A DNA stretch of 64,000 bases from Ophiura sarsii (GCA_035610835.1 CM069444.1:2920875-2984874), one strand, 5' to 3'. Shown: positions 46,540 through 56,901, counted from the first letter of the stretch. A program made the numbers and translations. The notes: generated by a model from the letters alone, not told the origin.

Positions 46540-49241
46540 TTAATTAATCTGATAACGATGATCTACTAGCACTGCCCTATTGAGTTCTTTCCGAAGACGC
46601 TGCCAAAATAAACGCTGGCCGATCCCATCATTTGGCCATTTGAGACATCGTATTTTGCAGAATAACTGCCTCAATATCAGAGTCATCTTATCGTTTGGAA
46701 TGTCTTCCAGTATGATAAAAACCAAGACATTGCGACCTTCTTCCAGAAACCTTTGGTGAGCCATAGACAACTGGAAGTAGCACCAGTTGTTTTCAACGAA
46801 GCGTGGAGAGAGAATTACCAGTGATTTGCGGCTTCTTTAGATACATAGGGAGAGTGCGTTAATCAGCCGACGCCCAGCAGGGACATCTCTACCCCTAAGA
46901 CAAAGTCTGAAGCGTTCCTGCCCTTCCTCAATGTTTGGCAAAAGCTCTCTGTCTACCCAATCTTCATCGCCTTCGTGATAGGCGACGTACGCATCAAATC
47001 GAGGGATTCCGTTCTCGTCGTCCTGACCAATATCTTCGTAATCATTGTCGATGTAATTGTGATGACGCTTTCTTCGGTTGAACAGCAGGAACAATTTATA
47101 CTAAATATGCCAGCGATATCGCACTGCCAAATTAGCTACAAGGATTAGAATAAAGGCACATGGAATGCTAATAGACAGGTATAGCCATAGGGGTGATCTG
47201 CAGTCTAAAGTGATCTCTGTGATGCTCAATCCTTTCATTGAATCCGGTGCCAAACATTGGTATGCTGTGGGTGGGAATGGTGCAGCTTCGTCCATTTCAA
47301 GATAAATGGCATCATCTCCGAGAATCCACCTTCTGAACGGCTCCACGGTACAATCGCATACATACAGATTGTCTTGAAGAGCTAGAAAATCCAGGAATGG
47401 GAAATGTGATTTTGATAAAAATCCCTGATCAGGGACACAAGTGATTCTGTTTCCATTTAAATGTAATGTCTGTAGGTGTTTAAGGAACTGCAGATTCTTC
47501 ACCGATGTCAGCTTATTGTCTGCTAAATCTAGATAGGTCAGATTGCTCAAGAACTTGGCATCCATCTCGTCGATCTCCATTATTTGGTTGGAACTCAAGT
47601 CTAAAGATGTCAGGTTTGGAAGCTGGAGCCTCATTATTTGCTTTACAGATGACAGGGGTATATAGAAAGCGCCAGGGGCAGACGGATTAGTGATATGAAC
47701 CTGCTTCAGGAATAGAGTAGTTAGATGAGGCCAAAATATCTTATTAGCAACAAATTCAAATGTACTTCGCGACAGATTTAAGATGACAAGATTAGGACAA
47801 GAATTTGTAATAATTAATTGTGAAGTGGCAGACCCAGATACATCTATTTCATACAATTGAGGTGACATATCACATAGTTCGTCAAGGGTGCATAAAAATG
47901 TCTTACGGTTGGCCATCCTCAATTGCTTCAATTTTGGAAGTGATGGACATGAGCGGCAAGTAGGATTAAAATTCAGATCGTTGTACGAGAGGTCCAAATA
48001 GGTAAGAGATGATAACAGTGAACAAAACAGACGAGGAAGTGTATAATCTATCACATTATTTGGAAGATTCAAGCTTCGGAGATGTTTGAAAAACATTCAA
48101 TGCATTAGTGGTAAACACATCAATATGCATGTTCATAGTAAAATGTTCTAACTTTTCTAAGCCCTTGCAGGTAGTCATAGGTAATGGGTGGGTCAAACCA
48201 TTGGCAGTTAATGATAGTGTGCGTAGATTAGAAAACCAAGAGAAAGGTGACCCTTCTATCTGCAATTTTTTATCTCTAAAAAAAGCCAATGTCAAGAATG
48301 TGCAATGATGCGCTCCATTTTGCCCACTGTGCAAAAGTTGTTGAGTTTAAGGCAATTGAAGAATTTCTGAACGAAGAAATTTCCAGTGTCAACACCTCAA
48401 GTGGTGAATCAATGGTGCATAATGATGGGTCAATCACATCAAAGCAAATATGGTAAAGACTAGTGAGATTCTTCAGGTGCTCATATGAAATAGAAACAGG
48501 GCTGTTAATATCATAAGATAAATAGATTAAATGTTTCAAAGGAATTCTTTGGAAACATTTATCAAAATAAATATGTTGATATGTCACAATATCCAAAGTG
48601 TGCAGTGAATCAATCATGCATATGGAATCTATCCAATCAGGAACATCACCGCGAATATCAAGTTTAAGATCTGTAAGCTGATCTAGTCCAGTAAACAGGC
48701 TACTTGCATTAGTACAGTCGGAAACAAAACGCAATCTCAGGACATGTAGCGATTGAAGCCCAATCAAAGGCGTGCCAATAATATCCAACAGACCTCCTGA
48801 TATACTTGACATTGACATGTCCAGTAGCTCCAGGCTTTTTAATCCAGTAAATATGGCATTGCCAATGCTAGTTATCCAATTATTTGCAAGATTGAGTTCC
48901 TTCAGTAAGGCAAGATCTCGAAAAGGTGATCCGGTTATGTTCGTCAGTTCATTATCAGACAAATCGAGAACTTTCAGCTTGTAAAGACCATGGAAAGCGT
49001 TATCTGGTAGGTAAGGCAATTTGTTGCGACTGCGATCGAGCATCTCCATCGAGCCACCTTGTGGAAGTGGCAATGGCGGTATGCTGATTAGCTTTCTGTA
49101 CTTGCAATCCAGGCTGGTGTGATTGTACAATTTACAGGGTATGATACCTGTCGGGTACACATAGTTGTCGGAATCAATCGTAGCGTTGCAGAATTGACTA
49201 AGAAGAGATAAGCCGGTGATGATCAGCCATGAATAAGCCAT
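46540..49241 (-). pseudogene. Toll-like receptor paralogue, decayed
   Basis: It is colinear with the intact TLR from signal peptide (MAYSWLIITGLSLLSQFCNA) to the last residues (VDHRYQIN), but broken four times. A net +4 insertion near 48262-48296 and a one-base A insertion in a GAAAAAC run at ~48090 shift the frame. CAG has become TAG at 47101-47103 just after the membrane helix, and CAA has become TAA at ~46834-46836 inside the TIR domain. Either stop alone would remove most or all of the TIR signalling domain. Both C-to-T changes keep the surrounding frame, and homology continues ~75 bp past the stop and ~150 bp upstream of the ATG, so it is a genomic duplicate, not a processed copy. A truncated receptor-like fragment could still be made from the first frame. 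Confidence 0.92.
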
Positions 49242-49282
49242 GTTGTATTACGTCTACCACAGCTTCTGTGCTAGAAAATAGT

Positions 49283-49314
49283 GACTGAGTGCTTCAGTTG
49301 AACTGGTTTATATA
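49283..49314 (-). promoter_or_regulatory. Paralogue core promoter: TATA box and initiator
   Basis: TATATAA (49308-49314) and TCAGTC (49283-49288), again 28 bp apart. Identical to the intact gene's promoter elements even though the coding region is broken. Confidence 0.55.
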
Positions 49315-49500
49315 TGATGATGAACTGATGGTAGGGAGTCAAATTCCCATGTCTGGGTAAACCCCTCACTTGTTTGCTTGGTGAATAGGAAACAGATTGA
49401 TGGCAATTATATAAACGGACAATAACGATGGGTTTTTAACACGCATCTAAAGGCTGAACATCTTTCCTTATCTTGTTTTTATGTTGCACAACATCCTGCA

Positions 49501-49745
49501 TTAACACTTTCCACATGGCAGGCGTCGCAGACGACATGCCAACATTTCACGAAATGTTTCAAAAATGTCAAAAGTATTGAATTTCATTACCATATTTAGA
49601 ATCACCATGAGAAAGAATTGCATTAAAATAAATACAAACATGCCTTGTATTGGATCAGTATTCCTTGAGGTAGACCTTGAAAGTTGGGAAAGGTTTCTGA
49701 TAAATCTGTTTTATGGTAAAACTAATAGCTGCGTGGAAGGTGTTA
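49501..49745. repeat. TTAA element family 1, copy 5
   Basis: TTAACACTTTCCACATGGCA to GCTGCGTGGAAGGTGTTAA. It lies upstream of the decayed TLR in the same relative position as copy 4 upstream of the intact TLR, so it may predate the gene duplication. Confidence 0.8.
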
Positions 49746-51106
49746 ATGGTCAGTTCAACTAGCGATATGAACCCTTACTGGAGGATGTTGATCACTTATG
49801 GGTAAAAAACCAAAACAATGGCCCAAATGTGTGCCAGCGCAGTGTTTTAGACAGTGAAACAATGGAATTTCCAAAAATGTTTCACACTCAAGTAAAATTG
49901 TGAAAATCTAAAGTGAAGGGTATTTCACCCATAATATGGGGTGAGTGAAATCGCTGATGATGATGATGATGACAGAGTGGGTCTAAATGGGAACACTTTT
50001 ATAGAGATCGATTTATCACAATTTTGCAGACAAATCCATATTTTTAATTATAATATTTTGTGAACATGATGGAAAGGGCATTGGACACTTTTTGGACTCT
50101 AATTACAAACTAATGTCTATTTGACGATAAATGGCTATAAACTATTTGTCCACATGCAAGTCTATGCATGGTGGTCATGCATGATTGCTCTTCTATATTG
50201 TGTTGAATGACAGCTCAACAGTCTTGTGTTCAGAAAGAAATACTGGTTTTACAAAGTTGTCCTTTTTAAACTTTCGCTTTTTCTTTATTTTTCATTTTAA
50301 ATGCAATTTTCAGCAAATAACGCCGAAATATTTAGCTCATGGATATGTAAACGATTTTGAATTTTGACAGGAGTTTTTAGGTAGCAATATCTAGAAATCA
50401 TGTAAACTGTCTTTGTATATCAGAGCCGTCGTTAGATCTTTCTGCCGGGATGGGGGCGGTGTCGGTTTCAAACCATACATTTTTCAGAAACCTCTGACAT
50501 TTAATATGTACGTATTACAATTCATGCTTGCCGGATCCTTAAACCAGATACTTTCGGGTGGATGCATACAAAGCACTCAGAATAATTTCACTTTCACTAC
50601 AGGCTGCCTTTAGATATGGCTATATACTTAACTATTTGGTGGCATTTTGGGCTGTGAACAATATCAGTTTCTTTCTGGTATTTCGAGCCCCCAACCATAA
50701 TCCTTAGCTGCTATGGGTGGGGTCCTATGGCGTCCTATGGAGTCCTAAGGTGTGAATATTGTCCAAAAAAGCTCTACAATTTGAGAGACAGGGTAATTTT
50801 ACTGAGGAACACTAACATCAATTATGGTGCCTTCCTTTTGTGTTAGCTCCCTCCCCTCACCTCTACCTTCCACCCATCCCACCATAGCTATATATATAAG
50901 CGAAACGTAAGGTTTTTATGATAATTTTCAAAACTGCACAATATTTCAGGATTTTTTCAAACAATTCTGTGTAAACTTCAATTAACTCTATACCTAAGCA
51001 GACGGACGACAAACAGCCAATACTGCCATCACACAGAAGTTAAAGTTCTCGGATGAGCTCATTGAAATAGTTGAACATGTGACCTGTTGTTTGTACCATA
51101 TATACT
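49746..51106. other. Intronic stretch without a gene
   Basis: AT-rich, with (GAT)n near 49957. Nothing coding recognised. Confidence 0.4.
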
Positions 51107-51413
51107 CCCTGTCATAGTCCCTTGGGCATAATTCGCGTTATTTTACGCGAGCTTATTCTGTTGTTGTTTGCGGGGCGCGGCATCAAAATGCTTGACAGGC
51201 GCGAACAATGTCACGCGCCGTCAATCAAGGCGTGTGACGATTTCACGATTGACCAATTAGGATGCGTGATTATTTGTTTAAAGGAACCGGTACGCACTTC
51301 CGTATTTACGCACACTCGCACCTACGTATTGCAATGCGTACCTACGCACATACGTACGCAACTCGAACGTACGCATGATTTGATGGAATTATGTCCAAGG
51401 CATTATGACAGGG
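51107..51413. repeat. CCCTGTCATA inverted-repeat element
   Basis: CCCTGTCATAGTCCCTTGGG then CATAATTC on the left; GAATTATGTCCAAGGCATTA then TGACAGGG on the right. The interior is GC-rich with CGCG and ACGTACG motifs. It ends 69 bp from the exon 5 donor. Confidence 0.65.
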
Positions 51414-51482
51414 ACTATAGGAGTTTCCTATCCAAAAATTAATAGTATCCCTAGTACAGCCCTGGTCCCGCTTATAACTTAC

Positions 51483-51706
51483 CTGCGATGGACTTTTTGC
51501 ATCATCTCTGTGAAATCTCCGAGTACTTTCGGTGGTTCCGGCCACTCTAGATTCTTGCCGTAATCCCTCATGTGGTTGACCTCGCTGAACATGGTCTGCA
51601 ACTTGTTCAGGTAGCGGTTGATCTTGTAGCGCTTGTAGCAGGCCATGATGTAGTATATCGAGCGCATCTTGTAGGCGCGCATACGGGCGAGCGTCCCTCG
51701 CCAATT
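51483..51706 (-). CDS. Myo1d: Class I myosin, visible exon 5 (IQ lever arm to neck-tail linker)
   Basis: 224 bp; phase 0 in, phase 2 out. The acceptor is CCCTTTGCAG, the donor GTAAGT. It encodes NWRGTLARMRAYKMRS then IYYIMACYKRYKINRYL: the second half of IQ motif 1 (completing FLQK from exon 4) and IQ motif 2, which bind calmodulin. The MRDYGKNLEWPEPPKVL linker follows, a hallmark of the MYO1D/MYO1G group. A TTAA element begins only ~28 bp upstream of the acceptor. Its donor faces the 31-kb intron that contains the TLR copies. Confidence 0.95.
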
Positions 51707-51737
51707 CTGCAAAGGGTAGTGTTAAAAGCATCATTCA

Positions 51738-51929
51738 TTAACCCCCTGAGAACTACCGGCCGATTGGTCAGAAAGATAGATACATCATTTATTGCGCCAA
51801 TCAGAAACAGTATTAGAATAATTGTATCCCTGATAAAGATGGGAGTGAAACATTTTACAAGCTGCATTTGAATTGGCTATTCATATGAGTACATCTTGTA
51901 ATAAACCAATCAGAACCACTGTAAGATAG
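51738..51929. repeat. TTAA element family 2, copy 3, right end lost
   Basis: Starts TTAACCCCCTGAGAACTACC and follows the family to CACTGTAAGATAGACC, where it is cut by a repeat starting CGTTCTACTGGCAAACAG. The start lies 29 bp from the exon 5 acceptor AG. Confidence 0.7.
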
Positions 51930-52130
51930 ACCCGTTCTACTGGCAAACAGATCTCTCAGGAAGGCTAGGTCAGTCAATCGTTATTTGTGAGGTTTTTTTC
52001 TCTCAAAATTTGCATGAACATTTTGGAGAGTTTTCAACAATTTTTGAAATGCTGAAATTTGTCAAACATTTTCAACAACAACAACAAATAAATTTTAAAA
52101 AAAGGTCAGCCAGGCCCACAAAACAAGGTG
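51930..52130. repeat. GACCTGTCAAG-related repeat
   Basis: CAAACAGATCTCTCAGGAAG and GGCTAGGTCAGTCAATCG correspond to the opening of repeats at 30950 and 56935; GGCCCACAAAACAAGGTG corresponds to their close. Confidence 0.45.
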
Positions 52131-52393
52131 TCGTTGCTCCGAGTTTCATGCCAATAAGGCAATCGTCATAGTATATTTAAAAAATTTAAAAATAAATAAA
52201 ACAAATTGAAACTCTCACGTGACGTCCCCTATTTTCTAATTTTCTGATTTTCTTAGCAATTTTCTTACCAATTTTCTTACCCAAAACCCAATTTGGGGAA
52301 AAATTGCAAATTTCTCACCCCCACCCTCCAAAACCTCTTTTTAGGGTAATATTTTCAAAATTATCACCAATAATTGTTTTCAAAAACATTTAC

Positions 52394-52598
52394 CTTCTGA
52401 AGAAATACAACAATGGGTGGAATGAGTTTGGCCCGTGCTTCTTCCAAGATGTAGATTGTCTTTGGTGTTCTTATAAAGAGCTTTGTCGCACCGTAGGCGA
52501 CATCGTGCTCTAACCTCTGTTCTTTGACCAATATCTGGCATCCGTCCTTGTCTTGACCGGCATGGTTGGGCCACGTAAACTCTGACAACATCTTGTAC
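52394..52598 (-). CDS. Myo1d: Class I myosin, visible exon 4 (converter and lever start)
   Basis: 205 bp; the first G completes the Arg codon from exon 3, then 68 codons. It encodes YKMLSEFTWPN, the DVAYGATKLFIRTPKTIYIL converter segment, EEARAKL, and IPPIVVFLQK at the start of IQ motif 1. The F-R/T-W-P and V-A-Y-G-x-T-K-[IL]-F-I-R motifs are near-invariant in class I myosins. The converter amplifies the nucleotide-dependent motor movement. Acceptor ATATCAG, donor GTAAAT. Confidence 0.95.
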
Positions 52599-53025
52599 CT
52601 GATATTGACATAAAAATGCAACAGCAAAGAGATTGGCACTCGATGACGATTCATTTGTTTCTTAAAGGAGGACTCAGCCCTTTTATGGCAAAAGAATGTA
52701 TCTTATATGTAATTTTCTAACAGTATACATCCTTTTAACATGATCAAAGTTAGCTTTTTTCTCCATAAATCCTGTAGTGGTAAAAGGCAGTATATTACTT
52801 TTATTGTCTTTACAAGTTGCAACCTTTTCCTAAGTGAGGATTATTGAACCAAGTTAACACAATCCATGTTAAAAGGAAGTATATCATTAGGAAAGTACAT
52901 ATAAGATACATCCTTTTGCCATAAAAGGGCTGAGTGTCCAGCAAGCACAATATCTTGTACCTGATGTTGACATAAAAACGCAACATCAAAAAGATTGGCA
53001 CTCAATGAACATTCCCATGTTTCTT
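52585..53025 (-). repeat. Duplicated exon 4 acceptor edge with an element between the copies
   Basis: ATCTTGTACCTGATATTGAC plus ~55 bp of intron (52590-52665) recurs as ATCTTGTACCTGATGTTGAC at ~52950-53022. The second copy contains the acceptor and ~16 bp of exon. The TIR element 52670-52939 sits exactly between them. Confidence 0.8.
52670..52939. repeat. GGACTCAGCCC inverted-repeat element
   Basis: GGACTCAGCCCTTTTATGGC with AAAAGAATGTATCTTATATG on the left; the mirror CATATAAGATACATCCTTTT then GCCATAAAAGGGCTGAG on the right. Arms are ~70 bp; non-coding. Confidence 0.8.
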
Positions 53026-53385
53026 ATAACAATCCTTTTGTTTACTGGTTTTGTTTGCATTTGCTTCATTAAAACTATTTACAAATGAGACCTGTCATCA
53101 CAAAATGAGAGTTAAGTTGGACAATTTTATGTTCAGGTTTGACCAGATACAAAATGCTCAGAAAACAAGCTTTAAAGGGATTTGCAACATGCCATAATTG
53201 GTCAATGTTTTCCCTGTCAAAATTTGAATTGAAGTTGCAAAATTCCTTTATTTTCTATTGATTTTTGGCATTGTTTATTGGATCATATCTCCTATTACAC
53301 ACTGGCGACTTCACGCTCATTTAGTGGTAACAGGTCTCAAATAGAACTAACAAATGCTATAAAATTGACTTCTTTGTGTACAAAT

Positions 53386-53530
53386 CCCAAAAGAAGTGAA
53401 AGATGTTACTCACTGTTTAATGACGTTTCACTACCACGCTGGTAGCTTCATCAGACTGGCCAGCTACCAGTATGGTTGTGAAACCTCATTAAACAGTCAG
53501 TAACATATTTCACTTCTTTTGGATTTGTAG
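53386..53530. repeat. Fold-back element with CACTTCTTTTGGGATTTG arms
   Basis: CAAATCCCAAAAGAAGTGAA, GTTACTCACTGTTTAATGA and TTTCAC on the left face GTGAAACCTCATTAAACAGT and TCACTTCTTTTGGATTTG on the right. An inner hairpin (GGTAGCT / AGCTACC) forms the centre. Confidence 0.75.
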
Positions 53531-54625
53531 ACAAATAAATCTCAATATTTTTTCTGCAAACAATACAGATGAACTTATTGAACTAACAAATGATGTTTTT
53601 GACAATGTTGCCATTTTTTTACATAATCATTTCGAACAAAACAATATTTGGTCTGTCAGAGAAAACATTATATCCCACATTAAAATGACAAAATCTTGAG
53701 AACTGTGCAAAACTGTTGTACTCTAAAAGTAGAGTGGTGAGTTGAGGCATAGGGAAAAAAAATCTACAGGCCAACTAAACCCATTTTTATTGATTTTTTC
53801 TTCTTTTGACTTTCAAATGTTTGAGTTTTTAGTGGGGAAATTTGAAAATGTTGCCCTTACATCAGACACAAGACAATTTTTTCCCTGAAAATACTTCCCC
53901 CATGAGCTTTTTGTTAAAATATCTCTAAGGTGAACATTTTGTTGATTACCTGACTTAATGTACCTCCACAGGTAAAGGGTTCCATGCGTCAATGGGCTTC
54001 ATACAATTCATCTACTCATGCACATTCTTGATATGAACATATCAACAAATGTTGCTGATTTGCCACAAAATACACAGTGTCAGCGCCCACAACAGCACAT
54101 GGCTGTTTGATCCCACATACTTTGTCCGTTTTATTCTGAGAACACCGTTACTTGCTGGTCCGGTTTTGGTTTTAACATATTCAAGTACCTGAATATACTG
54201 GCCATCTTTTGTAGAAATTTCAGAACATTTGTTTGTGCCATTTCTGAGAAATAGAGCTTTGAATATTATTATTTACTATAATAGCGCCCTCATCGGCCAC
54301 ATTTCACATTGAGTTACATGTAAAATGTGTTTAAAGTAGAAAATGCCGATAATTTAAAAATGGCTCGTACGATTTTCGTGAAATTTTCACCGTATACTCG
54401 TTTTCATTAGCGCTACCTAAATCAGGTCAAACCATAACTGGGCCACTATGTAATCTTTTTTTATTCCATAATTTTAATTATAAATCGGACAGTCAAACAG
54501 CCGTGAGCATCGGACTTGACATGGATAATGTAGCACACTATCCATTGGGCCATAGCCATGTATCGAGACAATGTATTCGGTATTCAATGTGCCACCTCAA
54601 CTACAACATGTGTTGATCGTTATTT
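53531..54625. other. Intron between exons 3 and 4, remainder
   Basis: AT-rich intron with no recognised exon or element. Confidence 0.45.
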
Positions 54626-54629
54626 CGCG

Positions 54630-55235
54630 TATGTCAGTGAGAGCGACACCGTAATGTTTGTGTAGAGTCTATTCGTGGTGCACCTATGGATGAGTTAGGA
54701 TTTAGGGTGCAGGGTGGACTCATTCACATTCATGACGTGAACATTTCAATTATCGTATGTCAAAACAGAGCAATGTTTGTGTAGAGTCCATTCTTGGTGC
54801 ACCTATGGATGAGTTAGGATTTAGGGTGCAGGGTGGACTCATGCACATTCATGACGTGAACATTTCAATTCGCGTATGTCAAAACAGAGCGACAACGTAA
54901 TGTTTGTGTAGAGTCCATTCTTGGTGCACCTATGGATGAGTTAGGATTTAGGGTGCAGGGTGGACTCATGCACATTCATGACGTGAACATTTCAATTCGC
55001 GTATGTCAAAACAGAGCGACAACGTAATGTTTGTGTAGAGTCCATTCTTGGTGCACCTATGGATGAGTTAGGATTTAGGGTGCAGGGTGGACTCATGCAC
55101 ATTCATGACGTGAACATTTCAATTCGCGTATGTCAAACAGAGCGACAACGTAATGTTTGTGTAGAGTCCATTCTTGGTGCACCTATGGATGAGTTAGGAT
55201 CCAGGGTGCAGGGTAGACTCGGCCATATAGAGGGA
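54630..55235. repeat. Minisatellite, five ~126-bp units
   Basis: GTAGAGTC recurs at ~54662, 54781, 54908, 55035 and 55161 (steps 119, 127, 127, 126). Each unit has GGTGCACCTATGGATGAGTT and CATTCATGACGTGAACATTT. The array stops ~50 bp from the exon 3 donor and includes no exon sequence. Confidence 0.9.
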
Positions 55236-55284
55236 CACAGGGACCCAGTCTAGGTGCAGGAAACCAGTGAAGAGTAAAACCTAC

Positions 55285-55451
55285 CGTTGTAAAAATCTTA
55301 AGTAGTGTTGCCTGGCAGCAAACCCTGCTCTACGAACGTGGACGTTCTCCAATAGACCCAGGTAGCGTACTTGATGCAGGCAGCGCTCATCATCAAAAAA
55401 TACTGGCGACTTCATCTCGTTGGGTTTGACGCATCGCACGTAATATGGCTC
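55285..55451 (-). CDS. Myo1d: Class I myosin, visible exon 3 (motor core to converter)
   Basis: 167 bp; phase 0 in, phase 2 out. It encodes [35 protein letters not shown] and [16 protein letters not shown]. The YVRC[IV]KPN and LLENV.VRRAGFA motifs are motor-domain signatures around the SH1 region that couples ATP hydrolysis to lever movement. The D-D-E-R-C-x-H-Q-V-x-Y-L-G spacing is that of MYO1D/G. Acceptor TTATAG, donor GTAGGT. Confidence 0.96.
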
Positions 55452-55795
55452 CTATAATAAAATCAATCAATCAATTAAGAGAAAGACAGAAAGAAACATA
55501 GAAAAGGGAAAAATTGGATTTTGAACAAAAAAAGACAAGTTGAGTGTAGAGATTTTGGGTGTAATTTTTTCCAAAATATCAAAACAAAATGTCAGCCCTT
55601 GACTGAATAAAAATGTAGGTTTTGAGTTGAAATAGTTGCAAAGTTTCAAATATAGGTTTTTGTGTGTCATTTGTTCATTTAAATTGAGGAATCACTTGAT
55701 GATTATGGTTTAATTTGTTAAAAAGAAAGGTCATTGGATGAAATGTCCTTAACTTTAACAAACTTACGGTGGCTGAAAATTGAGTTTTTACACAC

Positions 55796-55813
55796 ACCCC
55801 CCCCCCCCCCCCC
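55796..55813 (+). repeat. Poly-C tract beside exon 2 donor
   Basis: An 18-base-class C run lies ~13 bp from the exon 2 splice donor; in the transcript it is a poly-G run, a potential G-quadruplex or splicing-enhancer element. Confidence 0.8.
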
Positions 55814-55826
55814 TGAGTACACATAC

Positions 55827-55904
55827 CTTGCAAGCCAGATTCTTAACTAGTTCAATCATGGAGTTCTTGAAGATAGTACCGGCAGTTAGTGGTCTCTTAG
55901 TAAC
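55827..55904 (-). CDS. Myo1d: Class I myosin, visible exon 2 (motor)
   Basis: 78 bp, 26 codons, phase 0 on both sides. It encodes [20 protein letters not shown] and KNLACK, the helix leading to the EPYYVRC strand in exon 3. Acceptor CATTTCAG, donor GTATGT. It matches MYO1D in order and spacing with neighbouring exons. Confidence 0.93.
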
Positions 55905-55985
55905 CTGAAATGTTTACATATAAATACAGTTTCTTAGTCAATAGGATTCATTACCTTTTTTACTCTGATGAGCCCACATGTTAAG

Positions 55986-56234
55986 TTAACGCCTTCCATG
56001 TGGCAGGCGACTGCAGACGACATTCCAATATTTCACAAAAAGTTTCAAAAAATTCAAAATCATTGAATTTAATTACCATATTTTGAATCACCTTGAGAAA
56101 TGCATTAAAATAAGTACAAACATTCCTAGTTTTTGGTTCAATAACTATTGAGATAGACTTTGAAAGTTGGGAAAGGTTTCTGAAAGATCTGTTTTGTTTA
56201 TGGTAAAAGTAATGGCCGCGTGGAAAGCGTTTAG
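55986..56234. repeat. TTAA element family 1, copy 6
   Basis: TTAACGCCTTCCATGTGGCA to GCCGCGTGGAAAGCGTTTA. It is followed immediately by copy 7 in the same orientation. Confidence 0.8.
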
Positions 56235-56484
56235 TTAACGCTTTCCATGCGGCAGGCGACTGCAGACGACATTCCAATATTTCACAAAAAGTTTCAAAAA
56301 ATTCGAAATCATTGAATTTAATTGCCATATTTGGAATCAATATGAGAAATGCATTAAAATAAGTACAAACATTTCTAGTATTGGTTCAGTAATCCTTGAG
56401 ATAGACCTTGAAAGTTGGGAGAGGTTTCTGAAAAAACTGTTTTGTACATGGTAAAACTATAAATAGCCGTGTGGAACGTGTTAA
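56235..56484. repeat. TTAA element family 1, copy 7, tandem with copy 6
   Basis: TTAACGCTTTCCATGCGGCA to GCCGTGTGGAACGTGTTAA. Copies 6 and 7 are near-identical in their left halves and separated only by an AG. Confidence 0.8.
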
Positions 56485-56730
56485 GTTATTTGGAGATACA
56501 ACTGATTAAAGTAATTCCTTTCTCGTGGTGCCAGGGATACTATAAAACTTGGGATAGGAAACTCCTATAATACGCAATCCGTAACACATACGCAAATAAC
56601 ATGCTGCACGTTTGTCGGATATATTATGATGATGAGCTCAGATTGGCTATATATAATAGTCAGTGCCAGGGTTACATAAAAATACATCACAGGCATTTAT
56701 GATAATCCCTCCTTGATTAGGTGCACTCAC

Positions 56731-56860
56731 CTCTGTGACCTTCATTTGACCTTCCGGCCACATGGACGATACTACTGGGTTGGAACTGGAAAACAGTAGT
56801 CGCTTGAAATCCTGAAACAATGTGTCTTTGTTCTTGTCAATGAAACCTGTCACGTCATAC
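56731..56860 (-). CDS. Myo1d: Class I myosin, visible exon 1 (motor, lower 50-kDa domain)
   Basis: 130 bp between acceptor TACATCAG and donor GTGAGT; phase 2 in, phase 0 out. It encodes [20 protein letters not shown] then [10 protein letters not shown] and [11 protein letters not shown]. The GF-[IL]-DKNKD-[LT]-[LF]-[FQ]-D motif is universal in myosin motors, and the MWPEG stretch is typical of MYO1D/G. Together the ten exons give ~491 residues of a protein expected to be ~1000 residues. MYO1D is a membrane-binding actin motor that sets left-right chirality in flies and vertebrates (known for the family). The rest of the motor (P-loop, switches, actin loop) must lie beyond 64000, since no further exon is seen. 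Confidence 0.95.
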
Positions 56861-56901
56861 CTGATGTAAGAAAAGAGTGCATTTGAATGATACGCTCACT
56901 T

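Noticed and set aside
51572..51871. Plus-strand 99-codon frame over exon 5
   Set aside because: Antisense of a clearly conserved myosin exon; the codon signal is on the other strand.
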